Positions 25,380 to 36,990 are shown, counted from the first letter of the stretch. The stretch: 64,000 nt of DNA from Augochlora pura (GCF_028453695.1 NC_135774.1:8246001-8310000), one strand, 5' to 3'. The notes: generated by a model from the letters alone, not told the origin. Numbers and translations are program-made.

Positions 25380-27962
25380 ACTGTACGTGGGAGTGGTTGC
25401 CGCCGGTCCTGTTGAAGATCGGTTGAGAGCCGCTGTCCTTTCTCTCGACGGCGGCGGGCATAGTGGGGGATCGGCAGTCAGCGGGGAAGGGAGTTTCTCG
25501 TGCACGGTCTTTGCGGGCGTACTTTTCACCAGTCGCGGACGCTGTCAGTGAGCGTCAGTCTCGAAGGAGTGGTCCTGGTAGTGTCCTCGTTCGCGCGACG
25601 CCAGGATCCCCAGGCATTGTCCTTTGTGAGAGGATCGGTGTCCCTTCGAACCTCGCGGTCTCCGGCGGAACGCAGCCGAGTTGCCGGCTCGACCGACATC
25701 GGATAACGGAAGCGCGGGCGCCGATCGTTCGCGCTAGTGAAAACGGAACCCCGGTTTCTCGTTGTTCCGCGGCTGGATTTCATTGCGCAACCGGTCGATC
25801 GATCTATCGATCTTATTATTCCAACCTTTGTTAACCGGCCGGGCCACTCTTGGGAAACCTAAGTTCGCTGTGACCGCGCACGGCCGACTTGAGTAGTTCC
25901 TGCTGTACCAGCGCCGGCACGGGTCGCGCTCGATCGAAGATCGAGAGATCTGTCGGGGGAACGTGTTGACAATGCGATATTCTTTGCCCACGGATTTTTA
26001 AGATATCGGATACCGTCGACACTGGAAACCTCGTTCGGAATGAAACGATGATTTCATGCGTAATGGCAACCACGAAGTCCCGTTCGAACCAAGGATCACG
26101 ATTTACACCGCAGAGGATCTAAATATAGGTACTATAACGTTTATTGTTCTCACGGCGGGCTGAAATCGACCCGACGCTGCGAAAAGAAATCGTTTCTCTT
26201 TCTTACACAAGACAGAATCTGTCGAAAGAATCACGGAAAATTCTGTTCGATCTGACAGACCGATTTTTCTTTTATTTAAAGAATCAACGGATGACGGTTT
26301 ACATTGCAGTGCTTTTTTCGCTTTCCTCGAAAAGTAAGAGCGATGCAGCCAAAAGGATCCCTGGAGATTATGCTCGCATTGTGAGACTGATCCTTGTTTT
26401 GTCTAGAGATTCGTCGAATCACAATTTACGGATTTAAAAATACGTGTGCCGTTCTTTACCGAGCTCACAGGTGGTTGGAATTGTACCGGCTCGAAAACAC
26501 CGTTTCGCTCGTTTCGCATGAGAAGCAAGAAAGATCACTGGGAATTGTGCTCGAATCGATTGCTATTTTTTTATAGATCGATGGAATAACAACTTTATCA
26601 CTTAAGCCACTTAAGAACAGAGTTTGCATCCATTTTAAGGAGAACGAGGACAGAATCCACGAAAAGGATCACTGAAAATCTTGTTCTAATTCAAGGACCG
26701 ATTCGTTAAAAATCGACAGGACGACGTTGTACACGGTGGAACTAGAAACAAATACATACTCCATAGCATCTTAGAATCAACTTTATAATTTCAGACAGTT
26801 TCTGCATCATTTTGAACGAACAAGATACAAGATCCATCGTAGAGATAACAGAAACTCCCGTGGAAAATTGAGAGACTGATTTCCGTTTGATCCAGAAGAG
26901 TTGGCTGAATCACGATTTCCAGAGAAACTAAAAATACGTAATCCATCGTGTATTGTGCTCGCAGCTTCCTGGAATTAGCTCGACTTAATTAAGAAGCACG
27001 CGGATACGTCACCAAGTGTTCAAAAATTGTAACTCGGAATTCCTCGTTGCGCTAATTGCATTCTGAACTCGAACTTAGCTTTCGAAGAGAATAACCAAGA
27101 AGAGGACGTTCAGTCAATACATTATACAGATCATTGAACCGACTGATTAAGAAAATTAACGAAGCAATACTTTAAGAAGATTGTCGAACTAATTGGTTAA
27201 GAACGGTTATTCTAATTGGTTAAGAAATTGGCCGACGTTCGTATTTAAAATAAAAGATTGACTCCAGTTGCGACAATTGAAGAAGAAGAATCGAAGACAA
27301 GGTAGAACCAATAAGATAAAAGTATCGTTGAACCAATACTTGATCGTCGATTTGAGTTAGAAAGATCGCAGAAATGGGCATTTAAACAGAGAGCCTAACT
27401 TCCATGTGGTCGTTGTCGCGAAAATCGACTCGCTAAGCGGAAAAAGAGTTGTCAATCGTCGAGTGACCCGGGGACCGGCGTGGCAGATCCGTGAATCCAC
27501 AAGTCGTGGATCGGGACATCAGGATCTCCGAGTGATTCACTGGCGGAACGCGGTCTCGATATAATAAACCGAGCGGTCTCGTCGCGCAGACGGAAGCGAT
27601 CCGGGCGGGAGAAGAGTGTCCATCGATCTTCTGGCTGGATGACTGCCAGATCCGCGGCGGGTTCTCGAATTTCCCGTTCCCACGGTAAATCTTAGCCGGT
27701 TAGGTCCGCGCGGTAGGAAGTTAGCATGTCCGCGGGCCGGCCGATACCGGCGAGCGTGACTCGGTGCACCGGTGATAATTAATAAGCGTCCGGTGTAATT
27801 TATGTTCGCGAGTGAAAAGCGCAAAAACCGGCAGAAAGTGGGCAGCGCGCGGTGAATCATGCCCAAGGTCGGGCCGTTCGATGAAAGTCAGCTGGCTATT
27901 GTCCCTGAGCAACAATCTCCGGCAGTGCCCGACTGTTAGAAGTGTGTACCGCGGAGTGTAGG
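25380..27962 (+). promoter_or_regulatory. Candidate promoter and long 5' untranslated exon
   Basis: A 2.6-kb block of markedly higher GC that starts abruptly near 25380 and ends at a donor-like GTAGG/GTAAGG (27963), after which sequence returns to AT-rich. The first 700 bp is the most GC-rich. ORFs in it are short, overlap on both strands and show no domains, as expected of a leader. Many upstream ATGs would hinder scanning. A following acceptor at about 30522 and a coding exon at 30564 make a coherent 5' gene model. Exact start and internal splicing are unknown. Confidence 0.45.
26177..27000 (+). repeat. Degenerate repeats of about 120-200 bp inside the candidate 5' exon
   Basis: Five diverged blocks starting near 26190, 26330, 26520, 26640 and 26820 share an order of motifs: AGAATC, GATCACTGGAAAT, GAGACTGAT, CGAATCAC and AAATACGT. 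Spacing varies from about 120 to 190 bp. Further on, TAATTGGTTAAGAA occurs twice (27190-27230). Confidence 0.45.
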
Positions 27963-30522
27963 GTAAGGGTCCCAAGTTCCTCTCGACACGTCAAAGATCA
28001 TTATTCCTTCATCTGCCATCTTTAATCACTGATTTGCCACTTCACGGCAGAGACCATAAGCGGTGTAACTAGACTGCGGATAAAACTTATTTAAGTGGAT
28101 TGTAAGTACGACAAGGGGTTAATGTCATTTTAGTTTTGTATTTGATTTAGCCATATTTGACAGAAATGCATAAAATCCTCGGCCTAGTGGTAAACAAAAC
28201 GAGAAGAAAGTTGAAGAATAACTATGAAATTTTACTGAAAATGATTTTCGATGAACTTAATAAATGGCGGAAATAGATTTTGGTTATCAATAATCATTAC
28301 AGATGACGGAAATTCTTTCTTTTGTTACTAAGAATAATTATCGTTGACGAGGATATCAACTCGTTACAGGTAACGAGATAACGTTTTTTAGTTACTAGTA
28401 ACTATAATTGTTAATATAAATTGTGTAGGTGTTACGTGAACTAGTAAAAAGATTAAGATAATTGAAGACAATGTAAAATTGCTAACTATAATGAACGTTA
28501 TTACAGAAAGAAATAGATTCTTAACTTACTCCTCTTTCTTACAGTAAATGCAGAAAATGTTTATTTTACACGAAAATCGGCAATAAGTATTATAGATATC
28601 GAAAATTGTTTTTAATTACAAGCAATAATTGTCGACGTAGGAATATAGAAAAACAGAAATATCGTCATAGAAAAATTGAAATTGTCGATTTCAATTGCAA
28701 GAAATATATTATAATATATAAGTTAAATGCAAAAGCATTTCCTCTTCCAATAATTGCAACATATTGAAAGTAATAGCAATATTTTTAAATTTAAGTAGCA
28801 ATATTTTTAAATTCACGTAACGTCTTCGTAGTTTTGTATTTGATCTACTCATTTTTCTTATAAATGCGTAAAATTTACAATCTAATTATTGCCGTTGTTA
28901 AAATATGTATTTCTATGTCAGATTATGTTTAACATACTTGCAAAGTATTAGGAAAATTTCTGGTTACAAACTTCTCTTGTAAGAAGTAAATATGTTTACA
29001 TTACGTTCTTCTGTAAATTGCCCACTTCTAGAGAGAGTTATGGGTTAGATTAGATTGTATCATATATACTTTACAATCGAAATTCCAAGAATCAGAAGTA
29101 ACCAAAATATAATTCTGATCGTCAATAATCGTTATTCATAGCACCATATACATACGTAGTGGTCGTAAAAACTGTTTTCACCAATTGTAATGATTATCTG
29201 GAACAAATTAACATTCTCGTCGTCGATACTCATTCTTTGTAAAAGAGAAACAATTTTCGATAACTATAATGGTCATTTATAACTAGAAACTATTTTCGTC
29301 ATTTATAATGGATATTGATAACAACAACAACTCGTAAAAGTTAATTTTTTCGAGTTGTTACATTTTACAAAATTTCCTTTAGATTTCGATGATTGCTATT
29401 TTTCATGTAAATAAAAGTCAATTTTCTATCATTAATTTTCTCTTATTGAATTTGTGATATACATGTTATTTTTGGTCTCTGCTTCTGAGGATATTTTAAA
29501 CTGTTTGAAAAGTCACGTGCCTTTTACCTTTTATGGAAAGCTAGAATATTCTATATATTTTATAAAGTTTCAAATGTAACTTCATTTATTTATTTTCACC
29601 TACTTAAAAATGATTTCATTCATTTGTAATTTCTTATTTTGGAAGATCAAAAATGTTGTTTAGAACAATTTAATTAAAGAGTATACATTCTCAGCTGTAA
29701 TGTACGCTGACGATGAATTAATGGATTACTTAGATGGTTTTAAGCTATTGAAGTAAAAGTACCTATTATGAAACACCACTTAATTATTTTCCCCTTCTTG
29801 CGAGAGTAGTGCAAATAATACGCTAAAAAATAGTTAGAGCATATGAAAGTGAATGTAAATCTTCTAACTACATTTTTGAACATTGTATTTTATAAATACG
29901 CTTACAAAATACTGATATACAATAATCAGCTATAAGAACCTACTGTTCCATATTGCGTACTTAAATTTTCTTATTGTCCCCATCTATGGAACATATATAA
30001 AACACAACCTAACACAACTGTTATACATGAAGGAATATTTTTAATAATAAGTTCGTTCAAATTAGAAAACTGTAGACTAGAATAATTAACAGAAAAATAC
30101 CGAAACTGGGGACACATGAAAAGCATCTTACACTCAACAGACAGTTTGCAATTAATAAGCTAGTTCCAAGCTAGGGTGAATGAATATGAAACAAGGTGAC
30201 ACGCAAAGGAAACAGTGTTTCATAATAAGTACATGCTCGTTTTGCATTCATGTTAAATAAATCTTTAAATTATCATTACGTTATCTAAAAACATGAATCT
30301 ACAAAACAGTAGTGCAGAAATCCAAAAATAATACTTTTCAATTATAATAAAATCAATGATAATCATATACCTCTGAAAATCGTTTCATAATAGGTACTTA
30401 AACTTGAGATACCATCAAATATTAAATTCAAATTTAGTCGTTCATAACTCTTCGTCATATCATTGCGATTATCGTTAAAACAAGGGACAATGTCGGTAAT
30501 TGGGATCTTTACCCTAGTTCAG
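27963..30522 (+). other. Probable intron between candidate 5' exon and coding exon
   Basis: AT-rich sequence bounded by donor GTAAGG at 27963 and acceptor CCCTAGTTCAG at 30512-30522. It contains two partial copies of the ATGCATAAAATCC-ended dispersed repeat (about 28133-28190 and 28833-28890), both preceded by GTTTTGTATTTGAT. Nothing else was recognised. Confidence 0.45.
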
Positions 30523-30563
30523 ACGGTTAGTAGATCGAAGGTGTTGGCGATCGATTCGGAGGT

Positions 30564-31011
30564 ATGAAGGTGAGGAGTTACCCTGGTCGCGCGGTCCTGG
30601 AGGACCCAGAACTCTTAATAGACCCTGACGCCACCAGAGGAAGAGCCATGGAGCTGCTTTACGAAGCCAGCTGGCGCGAGTGCGGTGTCAATTGGACCGG
30701 AAATAGCAGGAATAAGGTTACCAGAGAACAGGAGGAGAGGTACCGGCAGCCCTACGCGGAGGTGATCTCTCAATTGGAGGGTGTGCTGGAGGGCGGCAGG
30801 GTGAGCTCGTCGATCGGAAGAGAGGACTCCGAGTCCAGGCGATCGAGCAGCTCGAACACTACGGACAGCGAGTCCGAGGTGAATCAGAGTGGCAACAATC
30901 AAGGTGGATTCCTTATACCGAGGCCGAGGCTGATCGTGCCGGTTCACACCTACGCCAGGAGACGACGGACCGGCGCACCACCGCCTGTCAGGAGGCGACA
31001 GATACGCGAAG
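30564..31011 (+). CDS. Coding exon of unrecognised product; possible alternative PKG N terminus or nested gene
   Basis: A 149-codon exon plus one base, with coding-like composition. The start is the first ATG after an in-frame TAG at 30531, and a plausible acceptor ends at 30522. Seen in the product: an acidic-hydrophobic N-terminal segment (EDPELLIDPDATRGRAMELL, 13-32), a segment with EASWRECGVNW (34-44), a charged helix-like stretch (53-75), a low-complexity Ser/Asp/Glu patch (81-106), a Gly/Asn linker, and an Arg/Pro-rich C-terminal part (119-148). It is mostly disordered in character, with no signal peptide or membrane span. The donor GAAG/GTACCA at 31012 is moderate; if unused, the frame runs 15 more codons to a TGA at 31056. 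It ends in phase 1, like the PKG exon at 7472-7638, so it could join the same downstream exon. I cannot name its family. Confidence 0.65.
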
Positions 31012-31267
31012 GTACCACACGCATTCTTTTTAGCAGAATCGATCGCGCGGAACGTTGACGTAATCGCGAGAGAAATTGTACGCTGGATGAGATTTTTAGG
31101 TGGGTTGGTCTGGGGAATATTGACGTGTTTTACCGGCGTTCGAGGCCGAACGTACTAATTTTACTTGATGACGTTTTTAGAATTGGTAGAAATTGTCTTA
31201 ATGCTCCAGGCTGTAAAATAACAAAAATTTTTGTTAGATGCGAGAGAATAAATCATTTATTATTGTA

Positions 31268-31300
31268 TTGGGTTGGCAACTAAGTTATTGCGGATCTTAA
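31268..31300 (+). mobile_element. Solitary mariner terminal inverted repeat
   Basis: After a TA, the sequence TTGGGTTGGCAACTAAGTTA continues into TTGCGGATC, matching the usual terminus of mariner elements (GGTTGGCAACTAAGTRATTGCGG type). No partner terminus or transposase was found nearby, so it is a one-ended relic. Confidence 0.7.
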
Positions 31301-31436
31301 ACACGTTGAAGCCGGCGAAATTTTAAAAAATTAAATAATTACATTAAGCTTATAATTTTGAATTGTTATGTTTTTACTATTGAATGTCTGTTTATAATGT
31401 TGAGATAAAATGACATAATACATATGTGTTAAACAA

Positions 31437-31632
31437 ATTATTATTATACATGTATATTTGATGATTAATTGTCGTACATGTATATTAGACACTTTATTAT
31501 TATACATGTATATACATTTGATAATGTACTATTATATATATAAATATATTAGACAATGTATTGTTATACGTGCATATTAGATAATTAATTTCAGTACGTG
31601 TACATTAGAAAATATATTATTCGATACATGAG
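31437..31632. repeat. Degenerate array with TACATGTATATT palindromic units
   Basis: Repeats of about 55 bp, each made of two subunits carrying TACATGTATATTWGA (variants TACGTGTACATT, TACGTGCATATT), joined by TTATTATTA or AATTAATT spacers. Three to four units are visible. Confidence 0.6.
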
Positions 31633-32229
31633 TAAAACTAATATTTAGCCAGGTTTCGAAATTCATTTCTATTATAATCTATTGAACAAATTCTAATAAA
31701 TTTTTATTTTTTAGTTTCGTTTTCGTTCAATTTTACCTTCGTGTCGTAGGAAATGTTAGAGTTGATATTTGACACGCAACGTGTTAATTATCAAACATTT
31801 AATCTTCTTATTGCTATGTAACATCATACTCTTCTACCGAACGTTTAATCTTGTATATACATACAAAGAAATCATGAGACTCCTAGAGGAGCAAGCAAAT
31901 CCAACCTTCGATTTCTCAATAGTGTTAGGGCAAGAGGTTTGACAGCTAACCATTCTGCTAAGATAAGAAATATCAAATGTCACATAATCTACTATTCTAC
32001 AAGGTCAGGAGAGTAAAACTGAAGTATACATGGAGTGATCTAAAATTGACACGTCGGCTTAGAAAATAAATCTTCCATTCTAATCTTCTATGTGCTAAGT
32101 GTATTTTACAACATCTATTATCGACTTCAAACGAAAAATTGTCTTGTAAACTATACACTTAGCCCTTTCTTGAAGTTTATATTATCTTTACTTTGTAGTG
32201 ATAATTCATACTAATAGCAACTACCTTAA

Positions 32230-32780
32230 GACAATGTAATTGGAGTAGAATGTAATTGAAACACTCTTCTTCATATTACAGCCAAGAACTTTGAAGAAGT
32301 GAGATACATTTCTCTCGTATATTCAATTTATCCTATTATTACCTACTAATTTAATATGTCTTTAATTCATAAGTCAATTGGATTACATAATAATTCATAA
32401 TCTTAATCCAGACATGTCGCGATCCGTAATTTCAATTCAGCTACAATGTGATCCGTAATGAACATAATTTAATTGCTTAGTAATTGACCTCCAGTTGTCA
32501 CTAATTGCCTACTAATTTATTATCTCTTTAATTCGTAATTTCAATTACATTATAATTCGTAATCTTAATTCAACCACGTCGTGATTCAATTACATTGTAA
32601 TTCGTAATAAACGTAATTTAATTGCTCAGTATTTTGTAATTGACCTTCAATTACTATTACGAATTACATTGTAATTGAATTGAATGGAAACCTGAATTAC
32701 GAATTCGACGTGATCGAATTACAATGTGGTTGATTTGCAACATCAAATTTTTCAATTGCTTTGTAATTATAATTTCTCGA
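32230..32780. repeat. Irregular array of GAATTACAATGTAATTC palindromes (copy 2)
   Basis: More than fifteen occurrences of TGTAATTC, AATTACAATG or TTCGTAAT. Some larger blocks are repeated, e.g. ACGTAATTTAATTGCTCAGT versus CATAATTTAATTGCTTAGT, and both are preceded by CCGTAATGAA- or TCGTAATAAA-like sequence, giving an approximate 150-bp higher-order period. Confidence 0.65.
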
Positions 32781-33681
32781 GTAATACAACTGCAATTTTT
32801 TATAACTCTATCATCAACGAACTTCCTCATTCTCATTTTTCCACGTACATATTATGTTACTAAAATATTCATCCGAGAGATACTTCGCTGCACAGTTCAT
32901 AAAACTGTTTGCTCGTATACCCGAACAGACCCATTGGCGTATCGAACATTCGACAACATTTTTATAGTCGTGCCAACCACCGCGGCCCGTATAATTTACG
33001 TAAGTTCCCATTTTCAGCGCATCGATAATTCATGATCGTCGGTCCCCGGTGTCAAAGTAGACCTTCTTGAATGGATTCGTAGAATTCATTCCACATTCCG
33101 AATGGGATCGATGGTGCATCGACGCATTAATTTCTAGCGTACCATCCGCCGCATGTTTATTTTTTATCGTTCGAGCCGGGCGATCGATGCTTAAAGTCCC
33201 GGTTCGATCTCTGATCCATATTTTCTATTGCCAGATCACATTAACAAAGCAAACAGAAGAAAAATTAATCGATCGAACAATTTTCAATAAATTATATAGA
33301 GTTACTACGTTGCACTTTTCATCTTAATAAAATTAATTTCTCCTGCATCGATGATCAAATTTATTTAGTTAAAATAGATATGATATGCATAAAGTATTAT
33401 AAGAAAATAAATTGTTCGTTTCTTCCATTAAATACCGGTAACAGAGGAATTCTCTTTTGTATAGAATAGTATTAATCAAGAAAATTGTTTTCTTAAACAT
33501 TTGAGAACTATTTCAAAACTGTGTTATTGCAAAGAAGATTTATGCAATTTGTATGAATAAAAAGATAGTACTGATAAAATTAATACCAAATTACTTTCTT
33601 TTGTTACACTATGTCATTCATGAATACGTCTATTCCATTGAACACAACCAATCGATAAATGGTACAAAATGCGCTTCTTAA

Positions 33682-33997
33682 CATGTTCACGCCGGCGCGG
33701 CCCACCGGTGGCCCGCACTAAACTGTCCCATCGGGCGGCGCGGCCCACCGGTGACCCGCACTAAACTGCCCTATCACCTTTCTAATTATACTTACTGTCG
33801 GAAATTTGTGGTCAGGATGAAAAAACGGCACGAGTTACAATACTTGCACAATAAGATCTCACTGTACTGCAGAGCAACAAACAACGCGTATGCAGGTCTG
33901 AACAGGCAATAACTACGCGCCGCCAGATGAAGCGCGATATTAATTTCAGCGCCGCCTCATAGCAAAACAAATGAAAATCGGCCCCGGCGTGAACGTG
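33682..33997. mobile_element. TTAA-flanked GC-rich MITE, 316 bp
   Basis: Exact TTAA lies at 33678-33681 and 33998-34001. The left end CATGTTCACGCCGG and the reversed right end CACGTTCACGCCGG differ at one base. The interior is GC-rich near both ends and includes a 43-bp tandem duplication. No ORF. It is piggyBac-like by target site. Confidence 0.8.
33694..33779. repeat. 43-bp GC-rich tandem duplication inside the MITE
   Basis: Two adjacent units beginning GGCGCGGCCCACCGGTG at 33694 and 33737, with only a few substitutions between them. Confidence 0.9.
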
Positions 33998-34358
33998 TTA
34001 AACAAATTAAAACCAAAGCAAGTAAACATAGCAGAAACTCATTAACACTACGTGTTCTTATAGTGAAAGAACCGATCTTTCGAATGTTTCAAACCAGAAT
34101 TAGATAGCCTAGTTTTTTTGCTATATTGTCCGAAACAAGTGCTCCATTCGTGGCAGTTCTCCTCTAATTATAAAATAAAAAAGATCAAAATCCATCATTT
34201 CGTCAAATCTGGAAGTTGTAGTATTAAACTTCAAAAATTGATTTTTGTTGATGCGAATCCGCTGCGAAGTGTGCGCTTGCGATCCCATTAAATCGTTTAT
34301 CTCCGATTGCAACGGTTCGCCAGTCGCGGCTGTTTAATATGCAAAAGTATGTATTTAC

Positions 34359-34580
34359 CTAAATAGAATAATCTTGGCTGGAATTGACTCCCGGCTGGCT
34401 CGGTCTCAACTTGTTTATTTTTCTCAAGGTTTTCCGCAGCGCCGCGCGAAACGCGTCGTATCGCCTGTATACATAGTTAACGACACGGATCTTGCGTAGA
34501 TTCAATATCTGTCCCAGTCCCGGCTGATACGGTTCGATGTACGTTTCAACGAAACGTTCCAACCACGTGTGCGTCTCATT
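34359..34580 (-). other. Coding-like open frame without a start codon (possible relic or conserved element)
   Basis: On the minus strand, a frame open from about 34583 to a TAG at 34359-34361 reads ERFVETYIEPYQPGLGQILN near its start, then YRRYDAFRAALRKTLRKINK, a basic amphipathic helix-like stretch. Codon choice looks coding, but there is no in-frame ATG and the upstream sequence on this strand is A-rich, a poor acceptor. No protein family was recognised. The opposite strand carries a good acceptor-like TTTTTTATTTTATCAG at about 34588-34603, so plus-strand use is also conceivable. Confidence 0.25.
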
Positions 34581-36176
34581 TCTTTTTTATTTTATCAGCC
34601 CTATCTCGAGTCATTCATTCAAACACACTCCGAGACGAAACGATATAGTTTAAAACGACACGCTTTAAAATTGACGCAATTTTGATTTATTTAAGAGAGT
34701 AAATAAATATAACATCATTTAAGAGAATAAACAAATATAACTTTATTTAAGAAAATAAATATAACCAAGATTTTTCTATATAAACTTGGAAAATACCACT
34801 GTAGACATACACAAATGAAATAGAGTATAACTTCGCTAGAGAAAAGAATTATATTTGAAAAAAATGAATACAGATTAATTATAGAATAAATTATAAAAAA
34901 TTTCTTATGAAAATTGCCAACTTTGACTGTCGACAACTCCGTGAAAGATTATCGTAGGATGATGATCCATTTTTTAAATTAAAGCTTGTAATCTCTGTTT
35001 TAAGACAATTTTCTTGGATTTTATATTTGTTGTACCCTTTACCATTATAACCCCTTAAATATAAGACCATGTTAGTCATATAAAAAATTGTCAAGTTCGA
35101 CGAAGTGCACAAATTTTCTAAAAGATTTTCGAATATTCCGTTTACGGCCGAGTGAAGATCGATCCTTCTCCTTTAATTAAAAAAGGAAAAAACTTGACTG
35201 TAATTTTTTTTTGCAAAGTTACAAGACTTCGAAGTAACCCTAGCATCGACATCTGGCATCGTAACTTCGCAGTCGAAAGAAAACTACTTTGTTCCTAGAA
35301 GCACGTAATACCGTTTCCTTACCCTTTTTCATATCTCTGCCATTTACGTCCGATGGAACTTCAGCCGTTATTGCGCTATCGTTGAATGCAACGTAACAAA
35401 AACATTAAATTCTTCCATGTGAAGTAGCGTACATTACGCGTTGCTGCGTTCCCGCGAGAAAGTCGACATCGTGCCGGAGTTACGTTGCAGCGATATGTTT
35501 CCATTATTCGCGATTGTGGATGCGTATAAAGAAACTTTTCCTGGATAATAATCGCCGGACGTGCGGCTCGATTTTTGCTTTTATCATTAGATTGGCTACA
35601 GGAACTGGCTTCTTGGGTATCGAGCTCAGATTATGATCGGTTGATACACTGAATTATGCTTCCGCCAAGGAAATTGATTTAAGATGATATCGATACTATG
35701 TATAGTACTGAGATTACAGGATTATGCGATACTTGTATTAAGAATTCCACGTGCTCGTAGTAGACAGAATTGAACAAGCTGTACAGAAATTAAGAATTAC
35801 AACGAGTTTTACTTTTAATTCGACGAGGAAGTCGAACGGTTGTATAAATGTCGGTATCAAAATTGTATGAACTATGAATTTTGCTTGTGTAAAGTGAAAT
35901 GATACTCTTTTATCCAATTAATAAGATACGTAATTAAATTATTGATAAGTCGTGTTTCAGTGTCTGAGAAGAAGAACGGAGATTATTCATAAGTCATTGA
36001 CCAGTTTATTTACAAATATTTCGTACAACAATTTATTTCTTAAAATACCATAAATTTGACTTAAGTACAAATCCAAATTACCGTAATTACAATTGAGCAT
36101 TATTAAAATTATAGTTAAATGCAGTGTAATTAGATATTATATAATTGTAATTGAATATAATGAAAAGTAAAATATG

Positions 36177-36350
36177 ATTGAAACTAAAATAATTAAATTT
36201 CAATATAAATAAAACTAAAGTAATTAAATTGCAATATAAATGAAACTAAAATAATTGAATCGAAATATAATCGAAACTATAATAATTAAATTGAAATACA
36301 ATTAAAACTAAAATAATTAAGTTAAGATATAATTAAAATAATTCAATATA
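36177..36350. repeat. Degenerate 31-bp tandem array (AAACTAAAATAATTAAATT type)
   Basis: Five to six units with a 31-bp period: AAACTAAARTAATTAAATTG followed by AATATAAAT-like sequence. Confidence 0.8.
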
Positions 36351-36740
36351 ATGTATTTAAAATTGAACAACTCTCAGCAGACAATAATTATGCAGTAAGT
36401 TTTATTAATTGAAATGAAAGGCACATAATATCTTCATACTTTCTGTCTTTGCTTTGAATAGTGCAAGTGTTCTCAAAGAGCACGTGTATGGTCAATGTTA
36501 TGCGACACGAAAGCCTCCAAGAACGTTTTTATGTTGGATTCGATGATACAAGGATGTCTGGGGTTATGATTTATTTAAATGACTGGTATTATTTAAAAGA
36601 CTCCGGAGATTATAGTGCTTCAACTTTCGCCTTGAGGAACCTAGCTCGGATGTCCACGCATTTCGTGTTTCACGCATATTCTCGAAGGAAGTTGTCTAAT
36701 CGTGAAATTAGATACAATACATGTAGGCAGTGAACGTCAA

Positions 36741-36990
36741 TTAGACGGTACATATCCACAAGGACTGGTTTGCCCAGCAGTCCCGGTGTCCGTATCCGGG
36801 TCGAATCTTACGCTCGCGGGGTCTTTGTGAGTCGACATCACGCCTTTGTGGTGCGTTGAGAAAGATTCGACCTTGATTTCAACGGGGGACTTCGTAAAAA
36901 TTCTCGGCTAACTAGAGTATACCGGTCCTACTCCTTTCGTCACTCAAATAAACGGATGAATTAACAGAGTGGAGTCGTTTGATATGAAAC
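36741..36990 (+). ncRNA. Compact cluster of perfect hairpins, candidate structured RNA or LTR leader
   Basis: A GC-rich island with a series of exact stems seen by eye: GGACTG/CAGTCC (36762-36767 with 36778-36783), CCCGG/CCGGG (36782-36786 with 36796-36800), an 11-bp stem GGTCGAATCTT/AAGATTCGACC (36799-36809 with 36862-36872) extended inward by ACGC/GCGT, and an inner CATCAC/GTGGTG stem (36836-36841 with 36848-36853). Neighbouring stems overlap by a base or two, so some may be alternative. An AATAAA lies at about 36947. I found no match to a known RNA class. A solitary LTR is the main alternative. Confidence 0.3.

Noticed and set aside
25463..27975. Several ORFs of 60-123 codons in the GC-rich block
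   Set aside because: They overlap on both strands, lack domains and fit chance ORFs in a GC-rich leader better than coding exons.
33181..33222. tRNA-like box B (GGTTCGATCTC)
   Set aside because: The flanking bases do not form a T-arm stem and there is no matching box A or acceptor stem.
36461..36733. 90-codon ORF just before the hairpin cluster
   Set aside because: No recognised domain and a non-ATG start; it may be part of an LTR but cannot be supported.
36796..36812. Box B-like GGGTCGAATCTT in the hairpin cluster
   Set aside because: Does not fold as a tRNA; the bases pair instead in the 11-bp stem.
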